A stretch of DNA of 64,000 bases from Nonomuraea pusilla (GTDB lineage: Bacteria > Actinomycetota > Actinomycetes > Streptosporangiales > Streptosporangiaceae): contig NZ_FOBF01000007.1 in the NCBI RefSeq assembly GCF_900109355.1, forward strand, positions 1 through 64,000, read 5' to 3'. The translations under genes and the position numbers were made by a program. Positions 33,511 to 41,587 of the stretch are shown one piece after another. Below the pieces are notes generated by a model. That model saw only the letters and a list, made by a program, of their open reading frames with translations. It was not told the origin of the DNA and searched no databases. The first letter of the stretch is position 1; every line of letters starts with the position of its first letter.

Positions 33511-34263
33511 TCAGGAGGCGGTGTCCAGCCACTCCTCGAAGGTCGGCCCGGCGATGACGGTGCCGGGCCCGGCCAGCAGCACGCCGCCCCTCACCAGGTC
33601 GCGGTCCGGGTCGGACGGGCCCTCGACGGCCTCGACCCGCACCGGGTCGCCGCGCCGCGCGGCCAGACGCGCCGCCATGTCGACGAGCTCCTCCTCCCGG
33701 GGCCCGGCGATCTCGGTGACGGCGCCCGCCTGACGGCCGGTCCCGGTGGCGAGGTCGGCGAGCGCCCTGGCCACCGCCTCGGCCGCCACCGGCTGGACCC
33801 GCATCCTCGGGACGTGGCTGACCTCGCCCCGCCTGCCCCATGCGAGGTTCTGCGCGGCGAACTCGTGGAACTGCGCCGCGCGCAGCACGCGCGCCGGCAC
33901 CGGGCCCGCCAGCGCCACCCGCTCCTGGACGGCCTTGGCCGCCAGGTAGCCGCCGGCGAACCGGTCCACCCCCAGGATGGACAGCAGCACCAGGCGGCGC
34001 ACCCCCGCGTGCTCACCCGCCTGCTGCAGGTTCCGGGTCGCGGCGGTGAAGAAGGCGGTCGCCGCCTCCTGGTCGACGGTGCCGGCGTTCAGCACGTCCA
34101 CCACGCAGTCGGCGCCCGCGAGCGCCTTGTCCAGTCCGTCGCCGGTGACGACGTCGACGCCCCCGGAGCGCGACATCGCGACCACGTCGTGTCCCCCGGC
34201 CTCCAGCACCTCTGCGACGTACCGGCCGACCATCCCCGTCGCTCCTGCCACTGCGATCCTCAT
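33511..34263 (-). CDS. NmrA-like NAD(P)-binding protein
   Basis: A 250-residue atypical SDR. MRIAVAGATGMVGRYVAEVL gives the Rossmann GATGMVG motif at residues 7-13; DCVVDVLNAG and VRRLVLLSILGVDRF follow, and no YxxxK catalytic pair typical of classical SDRs is obvious, in line with NmrA/HSCARG-type sensors or quinone oxidoreductases. The ATG at 34263 is chosen because GGGAGG precedes it by seven bases. It stands alone on the minus strand between the rearranged pseudogenes and a membrane protein gene. Confidence 0.85.
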   Translation of the reverse strand: MRIAVAGATGMVGRYVAEVLEAGGHDVVAMSRSGGVDVVTGDGLDKALAGADCVVDVLNAGTVDQEAATAFFTAATRNLQQAGEHAGVRRLVLLSILGVDRFAGGYLAAKAVQERVALAGPVPARVLRAAQFHEFAAQNLAWGRRGEVSHVPRMRVQPVAAEAVARALADLATGTGRQAGAVTEIAGPREEELVDMAARLAARRGDPVRVEAVEGPSDPDRDLVRGGVLLAGPGTVIAGPTFEEWLDTAS

Positions 34264-34310
34264 GTCCGCCTCCCAGCCGTTTCGTGGATCACCACCTGGA
34301 CGGGACAGAG

Positions 34311-34333
34311 GCCGGGAGTGTGACACTCCCGGC
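34311..34333 (-). terminator. Terminator hairpin after the membrane protein gene
   Basis: Perfect 11-base inverted repeat GCCGGGAGTGT / ACACTCCCGGC around a single base, just past the 3' end of the minus-strand gene at 34345 and before the start of the NmrA-like gene. A T-rich stretch follows on the plus strand as well, so it might act in both directions. Confidence 0.6.
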
Positions 34334-34344
34334 GGGTTTCTTTC

Positions 34345-35097
34345 TCACGCCGTCCGCACGGTGGTGGTCCGGACGTGGCCCGCCGCCGCCGCGAGCAGGC
34401 AGACGCCCCAGAGCAGGAACACCGGGTACGTCCCGGCGAACGCCCAGCTCCCGTCGAGGACGTCCGCGCCGCCGCCGGGGGCGCACGCCCGGGTGACGCC
34501 GAACGCCAGGCAGGTCGTCATCATCGCGCCGTACTGGCCGACCAGCAGGCCGACCACCACCGGCGGGACGACCGCGACCGGGCGCGGCACCCTCCGCCCG
34601 CCCACCCACGGCACCCGGCGCGGGACCACCTGCCCCCACCGGGCGGCCAGTCCCAGCGTGAGCACCGCTCCCGCCACGGGTCCCGCGACGAGCAGCACCC
34701 AGTACGTCGCCGAGCCCGCCAGCGCCGCCAGCTCCGCCCGCGAGCCCGCCGCCACGCCGAACGGCACCCCGAGCCCCCACAGCAGGTGCGGAACCGTGTA
34801 GCCCAGCACGGGCACGGCCGCCGCCGCCCAGGTCGCCGCCCTGGCCCAGGGCTCGGGCCGCACCGTCCCGTCGGCCCGCCGCCGGGGCGGCCGAGGTGCC
34901 GTGCGGGCGCCGTACCGGAGGGTCGCCAGGCCGAGCAGCAGGCCCAGCGCCACCGCGAGGACCTGCCCGGGCAGTGCCGGATCGCCGGTCTGCCCGAACA
35001 CGAGCCGCATGACCAGGTTGCCCGGGACCACGAGCGTGAGCCAGGCCGCCCCGGCCCATCCCAGGACGAGCAGCGCGAGACGCGCGGGAGATCTCAT
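34345..35097 (-). CDS. Hypothetical polytopic membrane protein
   Basis: A 250-residue protein with about six hydrophobic segments (LALLVLGWAGAAWLTLVV, VLAVALGLLLGLATL, AATWAAAAVPVLGYTVPHLLWGLG, TYWVLLVAGPVAGAVLTLGL, VAVVPPVVVGLLVGQYGAM, YPVFLLWGVCLLAAAAGHV). I do not recognise a family or catalytic motif. The basic proline-rich loop near residue 70 (PRPPRRRADG) should face the cytoplasm. It starts at ATG 35097 and is divergent from the DUF1348 gene about 210 bases away; that gap carries repeated TTCTAACG elements. Confidence 0.75.
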   Translation of the reverse strand: MRSPARLALLVLGWAGAAWLTLVVPGNLVMRLVFGQTGDPALPGQVLAVALGLLLGLATLRYGARTAPRPPRRRADGTVRPEPWARAATWAAAAVPVLGYTVPHLLWGLGVPFGVAAGSRAELAALAGSATYWVLLVAGPVAGAVLTLGLAARWGQVVPRRVPWVGGRRVPRPVAVVPPVVVGLLVGQYGAMMTTCLAFGVTRACAPGGGADVLDGSWAFAGTYPVFLLWGVCLLAAAAGHVRTTTVRTA

Positions 35098-35203
35098 GCC
35101 CGCCGAGGCTAGGACCGCCCACCAGGGGGAACCTCCCTCACCAGGGGGACGTCCTCCCCTGCCCAGGGGAGACAGGCCCGGCGGAGGGACGGGGCCGCGC
35201 CAG

Positions 35204-35296
35204 TTCTAACGGGTTTCGCGGCTTCCATCCGTTTGACGATGTCCGCCCGCACATGCCATGCTTTCTAACGTATAGAAGCTGGTTTTGCCGTTAGAT
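35204..35296. promoter_or_regulatory. Repeated TTCTAACG elements upstream of the DUF1348 gene
   Basis: TTCTAACG occurs at 35204-35211 and 35263-35270 and in reverse as CGTTAGAT at 35289-35296. The middle copy is part of a second palindrome, TTCTA-N5-TAGAA (35263-35277). The spacing and inverted order CTAACG...CGTTAG (35265 and 35294) suggest an operator for a dimeric regulator, possibly TetR family, just before the DUF1348 start. No regulator gene is adjacent. Confidence 0.5.
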
Positions 35297-35309
35297 AGGA
35301 AGTTTCCGC

Positions 35310-35777
35310 ATGTCCGAGCCGCGCCCGCCGTTCCCGCCCTTCGACCTCGACAGCGCCATCCAGAAGGTCCAGGCCGCCGAGGACGCCTGGAACACCCGCG
35401 ACCCGCACCGGGTGAGCCTCGCCTACACGGAGGACTCCGTGTGGCGCAACCGCGACACCTTCCTCACCGGGCGCGAGGCGATCGTCGCGTTCCTGACGGA
35501 CAAGTGGGAGCGCGAGCGGGACTACGTGCTGCGCAAGAGCCTGTGGGGGTTCCGCGGGAACCGCATGGCCGTGCGCTTCCAGTACGAGTGGCACGACGCC
35601 TCAGGGCAGTGGTTCCGCAGCTACGGCAACGAGCTGTGGGAGTTCGACGAGCGCGGCCTCATGCGGCGCCGGGAGGCCAGCATCAACGACGTGGCCATCG
35701 ACGAGGCCGACCGCCGCTACTTCGGGCCGCGACCGGCGGACGAGCGCGGCCCCGGCCACGACATCCCGATCTGGTGA
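35310..35777 (+). CDS. DUF1348 / SnoaL-like NTF2 superfamily protein
   Basis: A 155-residue protein with the compact DUF1348 pattern: [43 protein letters not shown], then [34 protein letters not shown] and [10 protein letters not shown], ending PIW. The fold is NTF2-like and members are about this length in many bacteria and fungi; no reaction is established. A GGAAG lies before the ATG at 35310. It has its own promoter region with repeated TTCTAACG motifs. Confidence 0.9.
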   Translation: MSEPRPPFPPFDLDSAIQKVQAAEDAWNTRDPHRVSLAYTEDSVWRNRDTFLTGREAIVAFLTDKWERERDYVLRKSLWGFRGNRMAVRFQYEWHDASGQWFRSYGNELWEFDERGLMRRREASINDVAIDEADRRYFGPRPADERGPGHDIPIW

Positions 35778-35848
35778 CCACGCCCCGGGCCGCGACATCC
35801 AGGTTGTGGTGAGCACGGCCCTGATGCGGCCCCACTGCGCCGCGCTGC

Positions 35849-35881
35849 GGCCTCGCTGTGGCCTCGCTGTGGCCTCGCTGT
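35849..35881. repeat. 11-base tandem repeat, three copies
   Basis: GGCCTCGCTGT is repeated exactly three times in the 143-base gap between the convergent DUF1348 and YcaQ-like genes. The period is not a multiple of three, in keeping with its intergenic place. Confidence 0.9.
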
Positions 35882-35920
35882 GGGGTCCGATGCGGCTTCG
35901 TACCGGGATCGGCCGCCGCC

Positions 35921-37027
35921 TCAGGCCGCCCGGCAGATCTCCAGCCCGAGCCAGCCGGCCAGGTCGGCGATCTCCCGCTCGACCTCGGCCGCCAGATCGG
36001 CGGTGAACGGAACGTCCCGGTGGACGGCGTTCACGACGAGCACGCCGCCCTTGCGATCGGCCCTGGCGTCGACCTTGCCCACCAGCCGGTCGCCGTGCAG
36101 CACGGGAAGGGCGTAGTAACCCCACCGCCGCTTCGCAGCAGGTTTGTACATCTCCAGCTGGTAGTCGTACTCGAACAGCTCCTGCGTGCGGGTGCGGTCG
36201 TGGACGAGCCGGTCGAACGGCGACAGCAGGGCCGTGCGGCCGTGGAACGGCACGTCGAGGAGCGCGGGATCGACCCGCCACTCGCCCCGGACACCCTCGA
36301 CGAGCGCGGGTTCCCCTGCCTCCCCGACGTCGGCGGGCTCCACCGGGAACTCGGGGCCGCGCGGCCGGGCGAGGCCGAGGGCGCGCAGCCGCCGGCGGTC
36401 GCGCTCGCGCCTGGCCTCGCCGGTGGGGACAGGGGGATGATCGGGGTAGACGCGCCCGGCGAGATCCCACAGCCGGTCACGGCCCGCGCGCCCGGCCACG
36501 GCCACCTCGCCGCGCTGCACCATGAACTCGAGCAGTTGCGTGACGTTCTTGCTGTCGGTCCAGCCGGTGGAGCTCCACGGCCTGTCGCACGTGTCGGGCA
36601 GCCGACGGGAGGGCAGCGGCCCCTCGTCGCGCAGACGGGCGAGGATCTCCCGCCGGCAACGGTCGTTGGCGAGGACCCAGTCGCGCCGGTGCCGCTGCCA
36701 CTCCGTGAGCTCGCCCCGCCCGGGCCACTCGGCCATCTCGGCGCGGTACAGCGTGATGTCCTCCGCGGGGCGCACCATGGCGCGCAGCTCGATCAGCCGC
36801 CGCTCGTCGAGCGCCGCGCGCAGGTGGCCGGGCACGTACGACGACCCGAGCCGGCTCCACGCGACCAGGTCGGCGCTCGGCGCGACGGCGCTGACCGGGT
36901 CGAGCTGGAGCAGCGTCAGCCGCCGCGCGGCCGGCAGCAGGCCGCCGGGGCGCTCGCCGTGCAGGAGCTGGGCGAGGACGGCCACCCTGCGCGCGTCGGC
37001 GCGGCTGAGACGGTGGATCTGCGGCAT
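35921..37027 (-). CDS. Winged-helix DNA glycosylase family protein (YcaQ/AlkZ-like)
   Basis: A 368-residue protein of the HTH_42/DUF1006 family, whose members include AlkZ and YcaQ, glycosylases that open interstrand crosslinks or remove bulky alkyl lesions. Matching landmarks are RRLTLLQLDPVSAVAPSADLVAWSRLG near residue 35, where QLD corresponds to the catalytic Q-x-D/Q-x-Q motif, RPWSSTGWTDSKNVTQLLEFMVQRGEV (winged helix) and LLSPFDRLVHDRTRTQELFEYDYQLEMY, a family hallmark. The QxD form is the YcaQ-like type rather than AlkZ (QxQ). It stands as a single gene. Cellular substrate not determinable from sequence. Confidence 0.87.
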   Translation of the reverse strand: MPQIHRLSRADARRVAVLAQLLHGERPGGLLPAARRLTLLQLDPVSAVAPSADLVAWSRLGSSYVPGHLRAALDERRLIELRAMVRPAEDITLYRAEMAEWPGRGELTEWQRHRRDWVLANDRCRREILARLRDEGPLPSRRLPDTCDRPWSSTGWTDSKNVTQLLEFMVQRGEVAVAGRAGRDRLWDLAGRVYPDHPPVPTGEARRERDRRRLRALGLARPRGPEFPVEPADVGEAGEPALVEGVRGEWRVDPALLDVPFHGRTALLSPFDRLVHDRTRTQELFEYDYQLEMYKPAAKRRWGYYALPVLHGDRLVGKVDARADRKGGVLVVNAVHRDVPFTADLAAEVEREIADLAGWLGLEICRAA

Positions 37028-37112
37028 GCCCGGAGCCTAGACGACGCCGCCGACAGATCCCGCTCCTCGCCTGTCCGGCGAGTTCGCGGGCGGGAACGGC
37101 GGGTGCCGGCCG

Positions 37113-37325
37113 TCAGCGCTTGCCGTACTTCTTGTGCACGGCCTGCTTGCTGACTCCGATCGCGTCGGCGATCTGCGACCAGGCCAGCCCCGCCACCCTG
37201 GCGCGCCGCACCTGGACGGCCTCCAGCCGCTCGATCTCGTGCCGCAGCGCGGTGGTGGCCTGGAGAGCCGTCAGGGGGTCGTCGTCCTGCGCCTGCCGCA
37301 TGAGGGACGCCAGGTCGTTCGTCAT
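37113..37325 (-). CDS. Small helix-turn-helix protein
   Basis: A 70-residue protein: a helical N-terminal part (LASLMRQAQDDDPLTALQATTALRHEIERLEAVQVRRAR) followed by a helix-turn-helix, GLAWSQIADAIGVSKQAVHKKYGKR, that ends the protein. Proteins of this size and design are common in actinomycetes and are of unknown function; DNA binding is likely. It begins three bases after the stop of the alpha/beta hydrolase gene, so it is the last gene of a LysE - hydrolase - HTH unit. Confidence 0.85.
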   Translation of the reverse strand: MTNDLASLMRQAQDDDPLTALQATTALRHEIERLEAVQVRRARVAGLAWSQIADAIGVSKQAVHKKYGKR

Positions 37326-37328
37326 GCC

Positions 37329-38063
37329 CTAAAGGTAGTCCAGCAGCAGCGCGCTGACCTCCTGCGGGCGTTCCATGGCGGGAAGGTGCCCCGCCCAGTC
37401 CAGGTGGAGGGCGCGCGCCCGCGGCATCGTCGCGGCCAGGTGGCGGGCGCAGCTCTGGAAGAACGACAGGTCGTGGGCGCCGGACACGACGAGCGCGGGC
37501 ACGTCCAGCGCCGGGGGGTCGTAGGCGGGCTTCAGCCGCTCGGGCTCCGGATCGGCGGCCAGCTGAACCCGGTACGCGTTCAGCTGCATGGCCGCCAGCC
37601 GCCGCCGGGCCTCCGGCGCCGCCTCGGGCCCGAGCAGCAGGCGGGCGTTCAGCTCGGCCGCGCCGTCGAGGTCGCCCAGCTCGATCAGGCGTCCCTCCTC
37701 CTTCCAGTACGCGGCGACGTCCTCGGTGGGCGTCAGGTCGCAGGCCGGGTTCAGCAGCACCAGCGAACGGGCCACCCCCAGGGCGCCCACTTCGAGCGCC
37801 ACCTCGGCGCCGCCGGACGAACCGACCACGGCCGCGTCCCGCAGCCCCAGTTCCTCCAGCACCCCGGCCACGTCACGCGCGTCGCTGTACGGCTCGCCGG
37901 CCTGCCAGGGGGTGCGGCCGAAGCCGCGCAGGTCCACCCTGATCACGTGGAAGCGCTCGGCCAGCGTCTCCCACTGGCCGTCCCACATTCCGGAGTCGGC
38001 GGCCGTCGAGTGCAGCAGCACCACCGGGTCGCCTGATCCCGCGTGCTCGTACCAGATCGTCAT
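37329..38063 (-). CDS. Alpha/beta hydrolase
   Basis: A 244-residue alpha/beta hydrolase with an intact serine triad: oxyanion motif VVLLHSTAADSGMW (14-27), nucleophile elbow VGSSGGAEV (serine near residue 90), acid in VVSGAHDLSFF, and histidine in LDWAGHLPAMERP. Size and sequence resemble 3-oxoadipate enol-lactonase-like or general esterase members; substrate unknown. ATG 38063 overlaps the LysE stop by four bases. Confidence 0.88.
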   Translation of the reverse strand: MTIWYEHAGSGDPVVLLHSTAADSGMWDGQWETLAERFHVIRVDLRGFGRTPWQAGEPYSDARDVAGVLEELGLRDAAVVGSSGGAEVALEVGALGVARSLVLLNPACDLTPTEDVAAYWKEEGRLIELGDLDGAAELNARLLLGPEAAPEARRRLAAMQLNAYRVQLAADPEPERLKPAYDPPALDVPALVVSGAHDLSFFQSCARHLAATMPRARALHLDWAGHLPAMERPQEVSALLLDYL

Positions 38064-38683
38064 CGGGACTCCACCGCCAGCCGCACGCCGAGTCCGACGA
38101 GCACCACGCCGGAGATCCGCTCCAGGGTCCGCCTGACGGCCGGCCGGCTCAGCCAGGCACCGGCCTTCGCCACCGCCCAGACGAGCACCCCGTACCAGAG
38201 GAGGTCCACGAGCACCCAGACGGCGGCCAGCGTCACGAGGGTCACGGGCACGTTCTGCCCCGGCGGCACGAACTGCGGCAGGAAGGACATCGCGAACACC
38301 CCCGCCTTCGGGTTGGCCGCGCAGGTGCCCAGCCCCGCGAGGTACGACCGGCGCCGGCCGGGCGCCGCCTGCGCCTCCACCTCGGGCGCGGCCCCCTTGC
38401 CCGCCCGCAGGATCGACTGGACGCCCATCACCAGCAGCACGCACGCGCCGGCCACCCGCATGACGTCGTACGCGAGCTGGGAGGCGGCGAGCAGCGCGGA
38501 CAGCCCGAACGCGGCGGACAGGCCCCACAGCAGGATGCCGGTCTCGTTGCCCAGGGTGGCGGCCAGGCCCGAGCCCCGGCCGGCGCGCAGGGTCTGCCGA
38601 AGGATCACGGCGGTGCTCACCCCGGGGGCCATGGCCACCAGGAGACACGCGCCGACGAACGCAAGTAAGTACATGTCGGGCAT
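38060..38683 (-). CDS. LysE/RhtB family exporter
   Basis: A 207-residue membrane protein with six hydrophobic segments. Family landmarks are LLVAMAPGVSTAVILRQTLRAGRGSG near the N-terminus (the PG-x-S/N motif) and KAGVFAMSFLPQFV in the middle. LysE-type proteins export amino acids or similar small solutes. ATG 38683 (MPDMYLL) is preferred, with GGGAG close upstream; ATG 38674 is an alternative. An open frame continues further upstream through a 12-base repeat, but that stretch is proline-valine low complexity and not homologous. Confidence 0.88.
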   Translation of the reverse strand: MPDMYLLAFVGACLLVAMAPGVSTAVILRQTLRAGRGSGLAATLGNETGILLWGLSAAFGLSALLAASQLAYDVMRVAGACVLLVMGVQSILRAGKGAAPEVEAQAAPGRRRSYLAGLGTCAANPKAGVFAMSFLPQFVPPGQNVPVTLVTLAAVWVLVDLLWYGVLVWAVAKAGAWLSRPAVRRTLERISGVVLVGLGVRLAVESR

Positions 38684-38729
38684 ACTCCCAGAAAGCCCCA
38701 CATCCCCGCCCCTAGTTATCACCCCCAGG

Positions 38730-38789
38730 GGAACCGACGGAGGAACCGACGTGGGAACCGACGGAGGAACCGCCAGGGGAACCGACGGA
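38730..38789. repeat. 12-base tandem repeat, five copies
   Basis: Five head-to-tail units of GGAACCGACGGA (two variants: ...ACGTG and ...CCAGG) lie in the 165-base gap between the LysE start and the WYL regulator end. Units 1, 3 and 5 are identical. They lie upstream of the LysE gene and might influence its expression. Confidence 0.9.
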
Positions 38790-38848
38790 GGCAGGGGACG
38801 ACCCGGCCCCACCCCGGCCGCCTCCCGCCCCGCGACCTCAGCCGGCTC

Positions 38849-39820
38849 TCAGCCGTACAGTTTGCCCAGCTCGGCGACGGCCTCCGCCATGAGGGCGCGC
38901 AGCTCGGGCGGCTCCAGCACCTCCACGCCGGCCCCCAGCCGCAGCAGCAGCCAGCGGGCGTGGGTCAGCGACTCGACCGGCAGCGTCAGGGTGCGCCAGC
39001 CCTCCGCGTCCGGCTCGCCCGCCGCCGTCAGCGCGCCGGCCACCACGTCCGCCCCCATCGTGTACGCCAGCAGGTCGTCCATGCCGGGGGCGAGCCTGAC
39101 CACGGCCTCCGCCGTGTACATCCGCTCGCGGAACTCCTTGGCGTACTGCCGCCAGAACGCCTCCAGGTCGAACCCCTCCGGCCGCTGGAAGGCGCCGGGC
39201 AGCGCCTCCAGCGTGAGGATGCGCGCCACCCGGTACGTGCGCGGGTCGCCGTCGGGCGGCGCCGCCACCAGGTACCAGGAGCCGCCCTTCAGCACCAGCC
39301 CGTACGGATGGATCACCCGCTCGACCTCGCGCGGGCCCCACCGCCGGTACGTCATGCGCAGCGGCCGCTGCTCCCACACGGCGTCGGCCACCGCGCTCAG
39401 GTGCGGCACGTCGTCGGACGCGCGGTACCAGCCGGGCACGTCCAGCAGGAACCGTTCGCGCACGCGCGAGGCGTGCGAGCGCGGCTCGGGCGGCAGCGCG
39501 GCGAGCACCTTCAGCTCGGCGTTCGCGGCCAGGTCGGCCAGGCCCAGCTCGGCGGCGGGCCCCGGCAGCGCCGCGAGGAACAGCGACGACGCCTCCTCCG
39601 CGGTGAGCCCGGTCAGCCGCGTGCGGTAGCCGTCGAGCAGCTGGTAGCCGCCGGTGGGGCCGCGGTCGGCGTACACCGGGACCCCGGCCGCCGAGAGCGC
39701 CTCGACGTCGCGGTACACCGTGCGGACCGACACCTCCAGCTCCTCGGCGAGCTCCGTCGCCGTCATGCGACCGCGCGCCTGCAGGAGCAGCAGAAGGGAG
39801 AGCAGGCGACTGGCGCGCAT
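38849..39820 (-). CDS. WYL domain transcriptional regulator
   Basis: A 323-residue regulator with a DeoR-type N-terminal helix-turn-helix (RLLSLLLLLQARGRMTATELAEELEVSVRTVYRDVEALSAAG, residues 4-47), a linker, the WYL domain (YRRWGPREVERVIHPYGLVLKGGSWYLVA, about 155-185) and a C-terminal WCX extension. WYL proteins often sense nucleic acids or nucleotides in stress responses. ATG 39820 is chosen; an ATG three codons earlier (39829) is equally possible. No obvious target gene shares an operon; the LysE gene lies downstream on the same strand. Confidence 0.9.
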   Translation of the reverse strand: MRASRLLSLLLLLQARGRMTATELAEELEVSVRTVYRDVEALSAAGVPVYADRGPTGGYQLLDGYRTRLTGLTAEEASSLFLAALPGPAAELGLADLAANAELKVLAALPPEPRSHASRVRERFLLDVPGWYRASDDVPHLSAVADAVWEQRPLRMTYRRWGPREVERVIHPYGLVLKGGSWYLVAAPPDGDPRTYRVARILTLEALPGAFQRPEGFDLEAFWRQYAKEFRERMYTAEAVVRLAPGMDDLLAYTMGADVVAGALTAAGEPDAEGWRTLTLPVESLTHARWLLLRLGAGVEVLEPPELRALMAEAVAELGKLYG

Positions 39821-40056
39821 GCCCCGCATCCTACGCCCCCGCCCTCCCCCGGCCCGGACACGGGAAAGCAACGCCGGGCCGGAGGCACAGCCCCGGGCGG
39901 GGGCGCATCCGCCGGACCGGAGGCGCACCGCTTGGCGGGGCCGCGTCCACCGCGCCGCGTCCGCCGGGCAGGGAGCCTCGCGCCGGGAGCGCCGGGCCGC
40001 GCGTCCGCCGGGCCGCGGGCCACGTCCAGCCGGACGCCCGCCCGCGTCAACCGGCG

Positions 40057-40821
40057 TCAACCGGCGAACTGCTGCCAGGCCAGGCGGCCCACCATCGCCA
40101 CGACCACGCACAGCAGCACGACCCGGACGAAGGCCGCGCCCCGCCGCAGCGCCATCCGTGCCCCCACCTGGGCGCCGAGGACGTTGCAGACCGCCATGCC
40201 GAGCCCCAGCCCCCACAGCACATGCCCCTGCCATGCGAACACGGCCAGCGCGCCGATGTTCGTGCCCACGTTGATGATCTTCGCGGAGGCCGAGGCCGAC
40301 ACGAAGTCGAGCCCGAGGATCGTGGTGAAGGCGATGATGAGGAACGTCCCGGTGCCGGGCCCCATGATGCCGTCGTAGAACGCGATGCCCACCCCGCCGA
40401 TCGCGACCGCCGCCACCAGCCTGCGACGGGTGCGCAGGTGCGGCTGCGGCAGCGCGCCCAGCGACGGGCGCAGCGTCACCATCAGCGCGACCGCGAGCAG
40501 CACCGCCATCACGAGCGGACGCAGCACCTCGGCCGAGATGGCGGCCGCCGCCGACGCGCCGAGCCCGGCGCTCAGCACCGCGAGCGCCGCGCCGGGCAGC
40601 GCCACCTCACGGTCGACCTTGGAACTGCGCGCGTACGCCACCGCGGCCGAGGCCGTGCCGAACACGGAGGACAGCTTGTTGGTGGCCATCGCCTCCACGG
40701 GGACGATGCCGGTCACCATGATCGCCGGGAGCTGGACGAGCCCGCCCCCGCCGACGACCGCGTCGATCCACCCGGCCGCCGCGGCGGCCGCCAGCAACAC
40801 GACGATCTGCTCCAGCGGCAC
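40057..40821 (-). CDS. TSUP/TauE-SafE family membrane transporter
   Basis: A 254-residue protein with about eight hydrophobic segments in two related halves: AGWIDAVVGGGGLVQLPAIM near the N-terminus and GIAFYDGIMGPGTGTFLIIAF in the middle, the two family repeats (GGG-x-P and GPGxG). Such proteins move sulfite, sulfonates or other small anions. GTG 40821 is preferred because a GGGGGA precedes it by about five bases; a longer opening to 40872 exists. Stands alone. Confidence 0.87.
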   Translation of the reverse strand: MPLEQIVVLLAAAAAAGWIDAVVGGGGLVQLPAIMVTGIVPVEAMATNKLSSVFGTASAAVAYARSSKVDREVALPGAALAVLSAGLGASAAAAISAEVLRPLVMAVLLAVALMVTLRPSLGALPQPHLRTRRRLVAAVAIGGVGIAFYDGIMGPGTGTFLIIAFTTILGLDFVSASASAKIINVGTNIGALAVFAWQGHVLWGLGLGMAVCNVLGAQVGARMALRRGAAFVRVVLLCVVVAMVGRLAWQQFAG

Positions 40822-41587
40822 GCCATCCCCCGAGATCCAAGCACAAACCCCAGAAGCGTATAACCCCCACAAAATCCCCAGCCACCGGGCAGCACGTCGG
40901 CCAAGCCTTTACAAGGCTGTCGGGCCTGTTCAGTTCGGACGCCCCGCAGGCCCCCGCCGAGGGGCACGACGCCGTCGAGGACGGAACCGGCCCCGACTCC
41001 GTCGCTCCCCAGCAGGGTCGAGGACGGACGGCCCCGACTCCGTCGCTCCCCAGCAGGACTGACGGCGGAGCACGCGGCCCCGGAGGCCAGGCGGGTGGCC
41101 TCAGAGGTCAGGCGGGCGGGTGACCTCGGAAGTCAGGCGGGCGGCCAACGCGGTCAGGCGGGCGGGCGGCCTCCGCGGTCAGGCGGGCGGCCCCAGCGGT
41201 CAGGCGGGTGGGTGACCTCGGAAGTCAGGCGGGCGGCCAACGCGGTCAGGCGGGCGGGCGGCCTCCGCGGTCAGGCGGGCTGGCGGCCTGCGCGGTCAGG
41301 CGGGTGAGCGGCGTTCGAGGGGGTTGGCGGCGATCCGTCCCGCGACGTCGTTCCTGACGACACGGCGGGGGCGCTGTCCGGCTTGCTCTGCCAGACCGGC
41401 GGCGCGGTCTCGAACGGTGATGGCTCGCAGGGCAGGTCCTCGCTGGTGGTGGTACGTCGAACACGACGGACGTACCCAGCCGTGCGGGCCTTCGACCCGT
41501 GCGGAACGCCCGCCCACGGGCCCCGGCCCTCCGGCCCCACGCCCCACCTCGGGCAGGGCGTGGGGCCCGCGCCGCGGTTCCGGCCGG
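40822..41587. other. 766-base gap without a supported gene; contains a repeat array
   Basis: Between the TSUP start and the ClpP end I see no frame with family resemblance. The left part (40900-41080) is unremarkable apart from two close copies of a segment around CCCCGACTCCGTCGCTCCCCAG near 40993 and 41034. The middle is a regular repeat array (listed separately). The right part (41310-41585) keeps open frames on both strands, which is expected at this GC content. Confidence 0.6.
41088..41304. repeat. Composite tandem array built on GTCAGGCGGG, ten units
   Basis: The core CAGGCGGG begins at 41088, 41109, 41134, 41155, 41180, 41201, 41226, 41247, 41272 and 41297. Spacings alternate strictly 21, 25, 21, 25, 21, 25, 21, 25, then 25, so the true unit is a 46-base dimer; a 92-base offset gives a near-perfect match over about 70 bases (41118 against 41210). 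It is intergenic, downstream of the ClpP operon. Confidence 0.92.

Noticed and set aside
41088..41304. Possible CRISPR array
   Set aside because: The units are continuous tandem copies with 21/25-base spacing and no unique spacers, and no cas genes are present.
41324..41585. Open frames on both strands suggesting a mobile-element remnant
   Set aside because: No transposase or integrase motif could be traced and no inverted terminal repeats were found.
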